Assembly: GCA_963707135.1 (NCBI GenBank)
Contig: CAVPOY010000013.1
Location: 193,202 to 257,201 of the forward strand
From: JBGSTR01 sp963707135
GTDB taxonomy: Bacteria; Pseudomonadota; Gammaproteobacteria; Chromatiales; Chromatiaceae
Reading direction: 5' to 3'
Length of the DNA: 64,000 bases
The notes below the pieces were generated by a model, which saw nothing but the letters and a program-made list of their open reading frames with translations, had not been told where the DNA came from and ran no database searches. Made by a program: the position numbers and the translations under genes. Shown here piece after piece: positions 40,098-48,101 of this stretch; position 1 is the first letter of the stretch; each line of letters starts with the position of its first letter.

Positions 40098-40520
40098 CTA
40101 CTTCCGACCTTGGAAGGTGTTTTCCACCAGCGGGCCGCCGGAGAGCTGAGCCGTGTGGCACTGATTGCAGAAGTAGCGCCGGGACGAGACCCGATCGAGC
40201 TTGTTGCCGTCCCGGTCTAGAAAATGGCTGTCCCCGATCTTGGGGGCCTTCTCCTTCTCGTAAGTCTCCGGGCTGTGGCACTTCAGGCAGCCGTTCTGTC
40301 TCAGCGAGATGTCGTATTTCTCGACCTCGTGCGGGACCATCGGCGGCTGCTCCTTGTATGAGCGTTCGATGCCGCCTTGAACCACTTCTACCTTGAATTT
40401 TTCCGGCTCGGCGGAGGCCTTGTCTATATCCTGCCCGCGCAGGGACTCAACACCGAACGCGGTGCCCGCAAGCATGAGCGCGGCCAGGGAAAGGGTAAGG
40501 GTTGCGATTCTCAGCTTCAT
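40098..40520 (-). CDS. napB: Nitrate reductase small subunit NapB (di-heme)
   Basis: 140 residues with a signal peptide (LTLSLAALMLAGTAFG) and two CxxCH sites (CLKCHSPETYEK and CNQCHTAQ), plus the conserved PPMVPHEVEKYDI segment. It passes electrons from NapC to the catalytic NapA subunit in the periplasm. It lies 58 bp after napH. Confidence 0.96.
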   Translation of the reverse strand: MKLRIATLTLSLAALMLAGTAFGVESLRGQDIDKASAEPEKFKVEVVQGGIERSYKEQPPMVPHEVEKYDISLRQNGCLKCHSPETYEKEKAPKIGDSHFLDRDGNKLDRVSSRRYFCNQCHTAQLSGGPLVENTFQGRK

Positions 40521-40578
40521 GGCCTTTTCTCCACCACCTCAGTTTCGAATGTGCCGAACGGCCTAACGGGAAACCCGG

Positions 40579-41475
40579 TCAGGCAGTCTGGGTCTCGTTA
40601 CACGCGCCCGGGCGCCCGATCCGGTTGCCAAACCGCGAGCCGTAGCTGAAGACGCCCTTGGCGCAGACATCGATGCAGCGCCCGCAGTTTGTGCAGTTGA
40701 TGTCCAGGATTACCGGGCCGACGCAGTTGTCCGCGCCCTTGAGGGCCGGTTTGATGACTTGCGGCTCCGGACAAACCGCGAAGCAGTCCATGCAGTCGTC
40801 ACACTGATCGCGCCGCGCGGCGGTCACGCGAACCAGCGCCCCGCTCCCGATCAGGCCGTAGAAGGCTCCCATCGGGCACAGGCGCCCGCACCAACCGTGC
40901 CTGGCGACGAGCAGGTCGAACATGAAGACCGCGGCGATGATCAGCCATGCCGTGCCCATGCCGAAGATGAGTCCCCGGTGGAACATGGACACCGGGTTGA
41001 CATACTCCCAGACGATAACGCCCGTCAGCAGTGGGAATAGCAGGGCCAGGCCCAGTATCCAGTAACGCAGGTCACGCGACAGGGCGCTGTTTCCGCGCAG
41101 GTCGAACCGCCGCCGCAGCCAGGCCGCCAGATCGGTGACGAGGTTTACCGGGCAGACCCAGGAGCAGAACGCTCGGCCGCCCACCAGTGCATAAAACACC
41201 AGCACGATCAGCGCCCCGATGGCGCCGCTCAGGACCGGTAGGCTACCGGATAGCATCGATTGGAGGAGCAGGAAGGGATCGGTGAGCGGGAGCACATCGA
41301 GCGTCATGCTGCCCGAGAGGTTGCCCTTGACCACCCAGATCCCGGCCAGGGGTCCCAGGAGAAACAGGGCCAGGATGCCGGTCTGGCTCGCGCGTCTTGC
41401 CAGCAGCCATTTATGGGCGGCTAGCCAACCCTTGGTCGCGATCGCCTCCTTGCCCGGGAAATTCTTGATAGCCAC
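40579..41475 (-). CDS. napH: Quinol dehydrogenase membrane component NapH
   Basis: 298 residues with about four membrane helices, the FCSWVCPVNLVTDLAAWLR motif and cytoplasmic CGRLCPMGAFYG. The C terminus carries two 4Fe-4S ferredoxin sites (CDDCMDCFAVCPEPQVI and CTNCGRCIDVCAKGVF). With NapG it forms a second quinol-oxidising route to NapA. It begins two bases after the napG stop, so the two are tightly coupled. Confidence 0.96.
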   Translation of the reverse strand: MAIKNFPGKEAIATKGWLAAHKWLLARRASQTGILALFLLGPLAGIWVVKGNLSGSMTLDVLPLTDPFLLLQSMLSGSLPVLSGAIGALIVLVFYALVGGRAFCSWVCPVNLVTDLAAWLRRRFDLRGNSALSRDLRYWILGLALLFPLLTGVIVWEYVNPVSMFHRGLIFGMGTAWLIIAAVFMFDLLVARHGWCGRLCPMGAFYGLIGSGALVRVTAARRDQCDDCMDCFAVCPEPQVIKPALKGADNCVGPVILDINCTNCGRCIDVCAKGVFSYGSRFGNRIGRPGACNETQTA

Positions 41476-41477
41476 GG

Positions 41478-42335
41478 CTACATCGGCCCCTGCTTATTGA
41501 GCGTATCGAGCGGGTTGTCCGAGAAGGGCACCTCAGCGGCGCCTTCATCGATCAGGCCCTGGCCACCGTGCTCGTAGCGCATCCCCTCGGGGAGGTTGTA
41601 CCGGTGCTCGATATCCGGCGTTACCAGCGAACCGCCGGCCCGCTCCTTCTGCTCCCAGCCAAGCCGGTAGTGTTTGCCCAGTTCGCCCTTGGCGAGTCGC
41701 TGGGGAAGGACCCGGATGGCCGCCTCCTCCAGGATGCAGGCCTCCTCGCATTTGCCGCAGCCGGTGCAGGTATCCGAGTGCACCACCGGGATGAAGAGCG
41801 CGTGTTTGCCGGAGCGCTCGTTGTGCTGGCGCTCCAGCGTGATGGCCTCGTCCTTGATCGGGCAGATCTGATAGCAGACCTCGCAGCGCAGCCCTTGAAA
41901 GGCGATACAGGTCTCCTGATCCACCAGGACGGCGAGGCCCATGCGGGCGTCGTTGATGTCCTCGAGGCCATGATCGAGCGCGTTGGTGGGGCAGGCCGCC
42001 ACGCAGGGGATGTCCTCGCACATCTCGCAAGCCTTGTCGCGTGCGATGAAATACGGGGTCCCGGTGGGGATGTTCTGGCCGACCTCGCCCAGGTGGAGCA
42101 TGTCGAACGGACAGTCCCGAACGCAGAGGCCGCAGCGGATGCAGGCCCCATTGAATGCGTCCTCGGGCAGGGCGCCCGGGGGTCTGAGATAGTGGGCGGG
42201 CAGTGACGACGCCCGATTGGAGTAGAGCCCGAGCCCGAGTCCCAGCAGGCTCACCCCGCAGGCAGTCTTGAGCACGTCGCCCATGAACCGGCGGCGCGTG
42301 ACGCCTTTTCTTCGGATGGACTCGAGGTCTGCCAT
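41478..42335 (-). CDS. napG: Ferredoxin-type protein NapG
   Basis: 285 residues with a Tat-type N terminus (TRRRFMGDVLKTACG) and four 4Fe-4S cluster sites: CIRCGLCVRDCPFDML, CEMCEDIPCVAACPTNAL, CEVCYQICPIKDEA and CTGCGKCEEACILEEA. It is periplasmic, partner of NapH in electron transfer from quinol. It follows napA by 79 bp. Confidence 0.96.
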   Translation of the reverse strand: MADLESIRRKGVTRRRFMGDVLKTACGVSLLGLGLGLYSNRASSLPAHYLRPPGALPEDAFNGACIRCGLCVRDCPFDMLHLGEVGQNIPTGTPYFIARDKACEMCEDIPCVAACPTNALDHGLEDINDARMGLAVLVDQETCIAFQGLRCEVCYQICPIKDEAITLERQHNERSGKHALFIPVVHSDTCTGCGKCEEACILEEAAIRVLPQRLAKGELGKHYRLGWEQKERAGGSLVTPDIEHRYNLPEGMRYEHGGQGLIDEGAAEVPFSDNPLDTLNKQGPM

Positions 42336-42414
42336 TAACGCCTAGCCTCGCCGGCCTCCAGGTGGGCAGGGTCCACCCCGGGGCGGCCTTATTTATGGTT
42401 GAGCCTTTCCCAAC

Positions 42415-44979
42415 CTATGCCTTTTCCACCTTGCAGGCGCACTTCTTGAAGTCCGTTTCTTTCGACAACGGGCAGGTGGCATCCAGGGTCAGCTTGTTGA
42501 CCAGACGTCCCGCGTCGAACCAGGGGATGAACACCATGCCCTCGGGCGGACGGTTGCGGCCGCGGGTCTCGATGCGCGCCGTGATATCGCCGCGGCGAGT
42601 GCTGATCTTGGCCACCTGTCCGTCGCGCAGCTTAAACTTCTTGGCATCCTTTTTGTTCATGAAGAGTTGCGCTTCCGGCACCGCCCGGTAGAGCTCCGGC
42701 ACACGCCGGGTCATGGATCCGGAGTGCCAGTGTTCGAGCACCCGTCCGGTGGACAGCCAAAGCGGATAATCGGCGTCCGGACTCTCCGCCGGCGGGTCGT
42801 AGGGCGCGAAGATGATGTTCGCCTTGCCGTCCTTGTTGCCATAGAAGTAGGCGCCGTTCTGGGCGACCTCGGGATTCTTCGCCTTCACGTAGGGGTCATA
42901 GCCCTCGCGAAAGCGCCAGAGGGTTTCCTTGCCGTCGACGACTGGCCAGCGCAGGCCCCGCACCTGGTGGTAGGTATCGAAGTCGGCCAAGTCATGGGCA
43001 TGGCCGCGGCCGAACGCCGCGTACTCCTCGAACATGCCCTTCTGGACGTAGTACCCGAAGTCCTCGCTCTCGTGGTTGCCGTATTCATTGCCGCGGTCGT
43101 CAACCACCTTGCCCTCGAAGGGAAACTTGTCGACCACACCATTCGCGAACAGGATGTCGTAAAGGGTCTTGCCCCGGTATTCCGGCTTCTGGGCCAAGAG
43201 CTCTTCGGGCCAGACCTCCTCCACCGGGAAGCGTTTGGAGAACTCCATGACCTGCCACATGTCGGACTTGGACTCGCCGGGGGCCGCCACCTGCTGACGC
43301 CAGAACTGGGTGCGCCGCTCGGCGTTTCCGTAGGCACCCTCCTTCTCGGTCCACATTGCGGTGGGCAGGATCAGGTCGGCCGCCTGCGCCGAGACCGTCG
43401 GGTACGGATCCGACACCGTGATGAAGTTGTCTGGGTTGCGCCAGCCGGGGAACATCTCCTCGTTGATGTTCGGGCCCGCCTGCATGTTGTTGTTGCACTG
43501 CTGCCAGTAGCAATTCATCTTGCCGTCCTTGAGCATGCGCTGCATCAGCACCGCGTGGTACCCGATATTCTCGTTCAGCGTTCCCTCGGGCAGCTGCCAG
43601 GCCTTCTCGGTGATCGCGCGGTGCTCTGGGTTCATCACGACCATGTCAGCCGGCAAGCGGTGCGCGAAAGTACCGACCTCGCGGGCGGTGCCGCAGGCGG
43701 AGGGCTGACCGGTCAGCGAGAACGGGCCGTTTCCGGGCTGGGAGATCTTCCCGACCAGCAGATGGACGTTGTACATGTTGCCGTTCACCCAGCTGCCGCG
43801 GGTATGCTGGTTGAAACCCATGGTCCAGAAGGAAACGACCTTTTTGTTGGGGTCCGCGTAGACCTTGGCCAGGCGCTCCAGCTGGTCCTTGGGCACTCCG
43901 CTGAGCTCGGCCGTGTAGTCCAGGGTGTAGGGCTCCACCAGCTTCGCGAACTCCTCGAAGGTGATGGGGGAGGCCGCCATCGGATTGCCTTTTTTCTCGC
44001 CGGGCTTGTTGGGGTCCGGATAGCCGTTGTTGGTCGCCGCCTGCTCCAGCGGGTTGTTTGGGCGCAGCCCATAGCCGATGTTCGTCGCGGTCTGTTTGAA
44101 GTTGACGTGCTTGTCGACGAACTCCTTGTTCACGTGCCCGTTCTGGATGATGTAGTTGCAGATGTAGTTCTGGATCGCGAGATCCGTCTGCGGCTTGAAC
44201 ACGACCGGATTGTCTGCCAGCTCAAAGCAGCGGTTCTCGAAGGTCGAAAGCACGTGCACCTCACACCCTTCTTTCGTTAGGCGCGTGTCGGTCAGGCGCG
44301 ACCACAGGATCGGGTGCATCTCGGCCATGTTCGCGCCCCAGAGCACGAAGACGTCCGCGTGCTCGAGGTCGTCGTAGCAGCCCATCGGCTCATCGATACC
44401 GAAGTGGCGCATGAAAGCCACTACCGCGGAGGCCATGCAGTGCCGGGCATTGGGGTCCAGGTTATTGGAGCGCAGTCCGGCCTTAATGAACTTGGAGGCG
44501 GCGTAGCCTTCCCAGACCGTCCACTGGCCGGAGCCGAACATGCCGACCCGGGTGACTCCGTTCTCCTTCTTCAGGGCCTCTTTCCACTTCTCGGCCATGA
44601 CGTCGAAGGCCTCGTCCCAGGAGACGGGCTCGAACTGGCCGTTCTTATCGAACTTACCGTTGGTCTTACGAAGCAAGGGCTGGGTGAGCCGGTCCTTGCC
44701 GTACATGATCTTCGGCAGGAAGTAGCCCTTGATGCAGTTGAGGCCTCGATTTACCGGGGCGTCCGGGTCGCCCTGGCTGGCGACCACCATGCCGTCCTTG
44801 ACGCCAACCAGCACGCTGCAGCCGGTGCCGCAGAATCGGCATGGGGCCTTGTCCCAGCGGATGCCCTCGTCGCCCTCGGCTGCCATTAACTGGGTGCTGA
44901 CCGGAAGGGTGACGCCGGCGGCCGCGGCCGCGGCCATCGCCGCCTGGGATTTGATGAAGTCACGCCGGGTGATGGTCAT
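42415..44979 (-). CDS. napA: Periplasmic nitrate reductase catalytic subunit
   Basis: 854 residues from the ATG at 44979, chosen for the GGAGGAG site upstream and the Tat signal (TITRRDFIKSQAAMAAAAAAG). The 4Fe-4S cluster cysteines lie in CRFCGTGCSV and GLNCIKGY. The Mo-bis-MGD cysteine is in NARHCMASAV. The C-terminal molydopterin dinucleotide-binding domain (LWLSTGRVLEHWHSGSMTRR) is intact. It reduces nitrate to nitrite in the periplasm. The start overlaps the napD end by 20 bp. Confidence 0.97.
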   Translation of the reverse strand: MTITRRDFIKSQAAMAAAAAAGVTLPVSTQLMAAEGDEGIRWDKAPCRFCGTGCSVLVGVKDGMVVASQGDPDAPVNRGLNCIKGYFLPKIMYGKDRLTQPLLRKTNGKFDKNGQFEPVSWDEAFDVMAEKWKEALKKENGVTRVGMFGSGQWTVWEGYAASKFIKAGLRSNNLDPNARHCMASAVVAFMRHFGIDEPMGCYDDLEHADVFVLWGANMAEMHPILWSRLTDTRLTKEGCEVHVLSTFENRCFELADNPVVFKPQTDLAIQNYICNYIIQNGHVNKEFVDKHVNFKQTATNIGYGLRPNNPLEQAATNNGYPDPNKPGEKKGNPMAASPITFEEFAKLVEPYTLDYTAELSGVPKDQLERLAKVYADPNKKVVSFWTMGFNQHTRGSWVNGNMYNVHLLVGKISQPGNGPFSLTGQPSACGTAREVGTFAHRLPADMVVMNPEHRAITEKAWQLPEGTLNENIGYHAVLMQRMLKDGKMNCYWQQCNNNMQAGPNINEEMFPGWRNPDNFITVSDPYPTVSAQAADLILPTAMWTEKEGAYGNAERRTQFWRQQVAAPGESKSDMWQVMEFSKRFPVEEVWPEELLAQKPEYRGKTLYDILFANGVVDKFPFEGKVVDDRGNEYGNHESEDFGYYVQKGMFEEYAAFGRGHAHDLADFDTYHQVRGLRWPVVDGKETLWRFREGYDPYVKAKNPEVAQNGAYFYGNKDGKANIIFAPYDPPAESPDADYPLWLSTGRVLEHWHSGSMTRRVPELYRAVPEAQLFMNKKDAKKFKLRDGQVAKISTRRGDITARIETRGRNRPPEGMVFIPWFDAGRLVNKLTLDATCPLSKETDFKKCACKVEKA

Positions 44980-45232
44980 GGGGTTGCTCCTCCGTCTGGA
45001 TATCGCTGCCACCGTAGTGGTAAATCAAAACCGTGCTGATTACGCCGGGAACGTCGTTCAGTAAGCCGAGTGTATCGGCCGCGTGGGTCTCTGCCGTGTC
45101 CTCCAGGGTCAGCACCAGCCTGCCCTGCTCGACGCCTCCGTGGACCTGGACGCCCGGCAGCTCCGAGAGCCTCGCGGCGACCTGGGGCCCCTGATCCGGC
45201 CGGGCGTGGACGACACAGCTACAGATATTCAT
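44960..45232 (-). CDS. napD: NapA chaperone NapD
   Basis: 90 residues of the NapD family, starting NICSCVVHARPDQ with the ferredoxin-like fold expected to bind the NapA Tat signal and hold it back until cofactor insertion. The gene overlaps the start of napA by 20 bp and begins 10 bp after napF, consistent with one transcript. The C terminus is histidine-rich (HDHH). Confidence 0.94.
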   Translation of the reverse strand: MNICSCVVHARPDQGPQVAARLSELPGVQVHGGVEQGRLVLTLEDTAETHAADTLGLLNDVPGVISTVLIYHYGGSDIQTEEQPHDHHPA

Positions 45233-45242
45233 AGGCTGCCCT

Positions 45243-45799
45243 CTACGGCAAACTTTCGATCGGTCTTCGCAACCGGCGGGCCGTGTCGCGGATCAGCGAG
45301 ATGGCCCGCGCCGGGCACCTGGACAGGCACACCCCGCAACCCGTGCAGGCCTCCGCGCTCAACTGGGGGGCCGTCGCGCCCCCGACCCGCGGCGGGAAAC
45401 GGATCGCCCCCTCGTCGCAGACCTCGCCGCAGCTGCGGCAGATGACGCCGGCGTAGGCCACGCACCCGGCACCGATCGCGGCAATCCGGTCCCAGGGGCG
45501 GTCGCGCCGGGGATCGCCGCTCAGTGCCCTGCCCCGGCACGCCGTAGGCACTCTCCGCAGAACGTGCAGCCGGCGTCGGCGAGCCGCACCTCGGGGAAGC
45601 CCCCGTCGCCATGGACGATGACTCCGTCGGGGCATTGGCGGATGCAATCGCCGCAGCGGTCGCAGGCCTGGGTGAACTCGGCGTCGGACACTGCCCACGG
45701 GGGGCGGAGCGGGGGTGGACCCGGCCGAGCACGCCCTCGCAGGAGATCGCGTCGCGATAGCTGAGGGGGAGTCACCGCGGTGTCGGTACTGAATCGCAT
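45243..45799 (-). pseudogene. napF: Ferredoxin-type protein NapF, one frameshift
   Basis: Starting at the ATG at 45799 (with an SRRDLLRG motif near residue 15), the frame encodes CDRCGDCIRQCPDGV and CTFCGECL, then shifts. Reading continues in another phase from about 45545 with RALSGDPRRDRPWDRIAA, CRSCGEVCDEGAI and CTGCGVCLSRCPARA to the stop at 45243. One missing base near 45538-45547 explains it. The intact product would be about 185 residues with the usual NapF iron-sulfur sites, a cytoplasmic NapA-maturation helper. A sequencing error is as likely as a real mutation. Confidence 0.85.
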
Positions 45800-45838
45800 G
45801 CCGACCGCTATTCCTATCCCTTGAGCCAAATTTAGTAC

Positions 45839-45852
45839 TTGAGCAAGATCAA
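45839..45852. promoter_or_regulatory. FNR-type box, near-perfect
   Basis: TTGAGCAAGATCAA fits the FNR/DNR consensus TTGAT-N4-ATCAA with one mismatch. It is centred about 46 bp upstream of the napF start codon, a position suited to control of the nap promoter. Confidence 0.7.
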
Positions 45853-45877
45853 GGAAGCCATGCCACCGCGGATTCCG

Positions 45878-45891
45878 TTGATCCAGATCAA
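45878..45891. promoter_or_regulatory. FNR-type box, perfect
   Basis: TTGATCCAGATCAA matches the FNR/DNR consensus exactly. It lies about 85 bp upstream of napF and 30 bp beyond the stop codon of the Crp/Fnr regulator gene, and acts most plausibly on nap. Confidence 0.8.
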
Positions 45892-45921
45892 CTTAAGGAG
45901 GTATCGGTTGGGATCCGGCTA

Positions 45922-46653
45922 TTACTCGTTCGCGGCGGCCAGTCTGTCCTTATCGCCCTCAACATAAATGCTGAGCCGGGCCAGGGAGGGGATTCGGACC
46001 TTGCGCCGATCCACCTCGACCAGGCCCTGCCGCGCCAACTCATGGAGCTCGCGGGAGAAGGTCTCCGCGCTCTGGTTAAGTGTCGAGGCTACAAGCGCCT
46101 TGGACGTAGGCAGGGTCACCACGGCAACGTTCCCGGAACACGGGCTGCGGGAGGCCTTGTCCGGCAAGAAATGCATCAGGCGCTGGCCAGCCGACAACAG
46201 GCAGCAGGACTCTAGGTCGCGAATCAGTCGGTACACCTCGCGGGCCACCGAACGCAGAAGGATTGCGGAGACGTCCGGCCAGCGAGACATCGCCTCGTTG
46301 AGCCGCTCACGACAGATGTGCAGCAGTCGCGACTGACTGAGTACCTGGGCGAACACCGGGTAGGGCTCATCGAGCACGGCGGCGGCCAAACCGAATAGGC
46401 TGCCGGGTAGAATGAGGTCCAGGACCCGTTCGGACCCGTCGGTGGAAAGTGCGGCCAGCTTTACGCTGCCGTTAAGCAAACAGTAGACGCCGGTCGGGGG
46501 ACTTCCGCGTTCGTACAATATCTGGCCACGCCGCGCCGAGCGCAGCTGGCTGCCCCCGGCGATAAATCTGGCCGCGGCTATGTCGAGTTCGCTAAGGGCT
46601 GTATTACCCAGCAGATGGGGGAGAAAGACGGCGGCACGGTCTTTGTCGTTCAT
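45922..46653 (-). CDS. Crp/Fnr-family regulator without N-terminal Fe-S cysteines
   Basis: 243 residues from the ATG at 46653. It has an N-terminal cyclic-nucleotide-binding-like barrel (GQILYERGSPPTGVYCLLNG, VLDLILPGSLFGLAAA), a dimer helix, and a C-terminal helix-turn-helix whose recognition helix reads SAETFSRELHEL. The E-xx-SR pattern is the one that reads TTGAT boxes. The cysteine cluster of oxygen-sensing FNR is absent, so it resembles DNR/NNR-type nitric-oxide or other sensors rather than true FNR. Its position beside two FNR boxes and the nap operon suggests it controls nap. Confidence 0.88.
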   Translation of the reverse strand: MNDKDRAAVFLPHLLGNTALSELDIAAARFIAGGSQLRSARRGQILYERGSPPTGVYCLLNGSVKLAALSTDGSERVLDLILPGSLFGLAAAVLDEPYPVFAQVLSQSRLLHICRERLNEAMSRWPDVSAILLRSVAREVYRLIRDLESCCLLSAGQRLMHFLPDKASRSPCSGNVAVVTLPTSKALVASTLNQSAETFSRELHELARQGLVEVDRRKVRIPSLARLSIYVEGDKDRLAAANE

Positions 46654-47153
46654 TGCACGGGTTCGGCACGATTTACCGCCTGCCATGTCCCTGAACGGAC
46701 GTCGGCGGGCACGCTTGGCGAAGAGCGCAAGGGGCAATTGCAGAAAAGCCTTGGAAAAAGTTTAGGAGATACCTCCCGGTTGGTAGCTCCACAGTTTCTG
46801 TCCCTTTTCTAGAAGCGGTTCGCCCGCCGGATTTCTGCGGCGCTACAACGGTGTCCGCCTCGCAGGCGCCTCAGTCCGGGAGACCGCCCCTGCAATACTC
46901 GCGGTCTGTCACGGTACTGGCGGAGGCGCACCGATCCGAGCGTCGGGAACTCATCCCGGGAACACGACTTGCGGGCCTTGCTTAAGGCTAAGCGGGGCGG
47001 TTGCTTTCCCCGGCATTTTGGGGCTTCAGCGTGCCTGTTCTGTGGCCGGCATTTGCCTTGCCGGCGGGAACGCGACCGGGGAGACGGCGAGGGAGCTGAC
47101 GTGCCGCCCGCGTCTGGCATCGAGGGGCTGGGCACCGCTGACGGAAATCGATG
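46654..47153. other. Intergenic region between regulator and ICE boundary
   Basis: A stretch of 500 bp with no coding frame I can support. It must hold the regulator promoter at its left end. GCCGGC repeats at about 47052-47072 could form a small hairpin. This is the last chromosomal DNA before the integrated element. Confidence 0.4.
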
Positions 47154-47210
47154 TGGTGCGCGGAGGGGGACTCGAACCCCCACGCCTTGCGGCACTGGAA
47201 CCTAAATCCA
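47154..47210 (-). other. 3' fragment of tRNA-Leu(UAG): attachment-site boundary
   Basis: The minus strand matches the 3' three-fifths of tRNA-Leu: anticodon loop TTTAGGT with anticodon TAG, the variable arm GTGCCGCAAGGCGTG, the T arm GGGGGTTCGAGTCCCCC, acceptor 3' strand TCCGCGC, then A and CCA. The 5' part (acceptor and D arm) is missing; unrelated sequence begins beyond 47210. Such a fragment is the usual scar left at one end of an element that integrated into the 3' end of a tRNA gene and rebuilt the full tRNA at its other end. The intact gene is predicted beyond the right edge of the window. Confidence 0.85.
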
Positions 47211-47520
47211 ATCCGCCCATCGAACCCTCTATTTTTCATAAAGTTAGCGCATCCGGCCCCGCGCTTTCGTGACCTAACGTGACTCGGAGTGCCTGTAGGT
47301 GCCTGCATCGCGTCACGTTTCAGTCACGCCGCGTACCGGTGCAGGAGAAGGCCGATAGCCGCAGCGCGAGGCCCGAAACGCCCGTGGATTATAGCTTTGA
47401 CGTCTATTCGACGCGGTAAGGGATCGTTGTCGCAGAAGGGCCGCTCGGGGAAGCATCGGGCGGATGCTCGACGGCCGAGTCGCGGCATTGAGTTCTGTCC
47501 GTAAGGAGACGGCGTATCAG
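47211..47520. other. ICE end region with paired short repeats (possible arm sites)
   Basis: No gene. Just inside the attachment fragment are three pairs of short repeats one helical turn apart: CGTGAC at 47268-47273 and 47278-47283, GTGCCTG at 47289-47295 and 47299-47305, and GTCACG (the complement of the first) at 47312-47317 and 47323-47328. This is the kind of pattern made by integrase arm-type or excisionase binding sites. Confidence 0.5.
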
Positions 47521-47791
47521 TCAGAGCAGTTGCGCGAGAGCACTGGACTCGAGCCCCTCCGAGAAGGTCAGGACGGTCGAGGCGCGCGTCTGCCACAGTC
47601 GGCCGTCCTGAGGGTCGATGTTGAAATCGTTCAGGGCGATCAGGTTTCGCGACTAGGAGTTGGTGCGATGCGCCCACTTGGGTATCGAGCGTGATGCCGC
47701 GCAGCTCTGGGACACGGTCCGCCGAGCCGTCCCCGTAGGTGACGCGCAGCGTTACGGCGATGAACGTCGCGCCGCCCAAGGGGAAGTTCAC
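47521..47791 (-). pseudogene. Small hypothetical protein, frameshifted
   Basis: The minus strand reads NFPLGGATFIAVTLRVTYGD (GTG start at 47791) and, after a one-base shift near 47654-47662, NLIALNDFNIDPQDGRLW and TFSEGLESSALAQLL to a stop at 47521. Together this gives about 90 residues that look like real protein, but I do not recognise the family. No ribosome site is evident. It is divergent from the XRE regulator. It could be a decayed remnant at the ICE end. Confidence 0.4.
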
Positions 47792-47812
47792 CGCGGAGGG
47801 GGTGCGTGCTGC

Positions 47813-48100
47813 ATGAGCGATCGCGGATCAGAGTTTGCCGTTTCGTGTCGAGGAATGCCCGGAGGGCATGGGGAGGGCAGATTGGCAACCATCGTCGGGC
47901 GGAACATCCGCCGCATCCGCAAACAGTCAGGCTACTCCCAGGCCAGGCTCGCCAGGCTGGCACGCATGTCCCAACCCTGGATCTGCCGCCTCGAGACCGG
48001 TGACGAGAACCCCACGCTCGCCAGCGTGACGCGGATCGCCCGTGCATTGGGCGTCAATGTCGCCCAGTTGCTGCAGAACCCCGCCGACCGAGCCGGCTGA
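47813..48100 (+). CDS. XRE-family transcriptional regulator
   Basis: 95 residues from the ATG at 47813 (GGAGGGG upstream). The whole C-terminal two thirds is a helix-turn-helix of the Cro/CI type: GRNIRRIRKQSGYSQARLAR, SQPWICRLETGDENPTLASV and RIARALGVNVAQLL. It is the first gene of the rightward ICE operon and stops one base before the next start. It is likely an autoregulator of the replication/partition operon. Confidence 0.88.
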   Translation: MSDRGSEFAVSCRGMPGGHGEGRLATIVGRNIRRIRKQSGYSQARLARLARMSQPWICRLETGDENPTLASVTRIARALGVNVAQLLQNPADRAG

Positions 48101-48101
48101 G

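Noticed and set aside
47436..47700. Plus-strand open frame at the ICE left end
   Set aside because: The minus strand gives more protein-like sequence over the same stretch, and the plus frame has no ribosome site or family resemblance.
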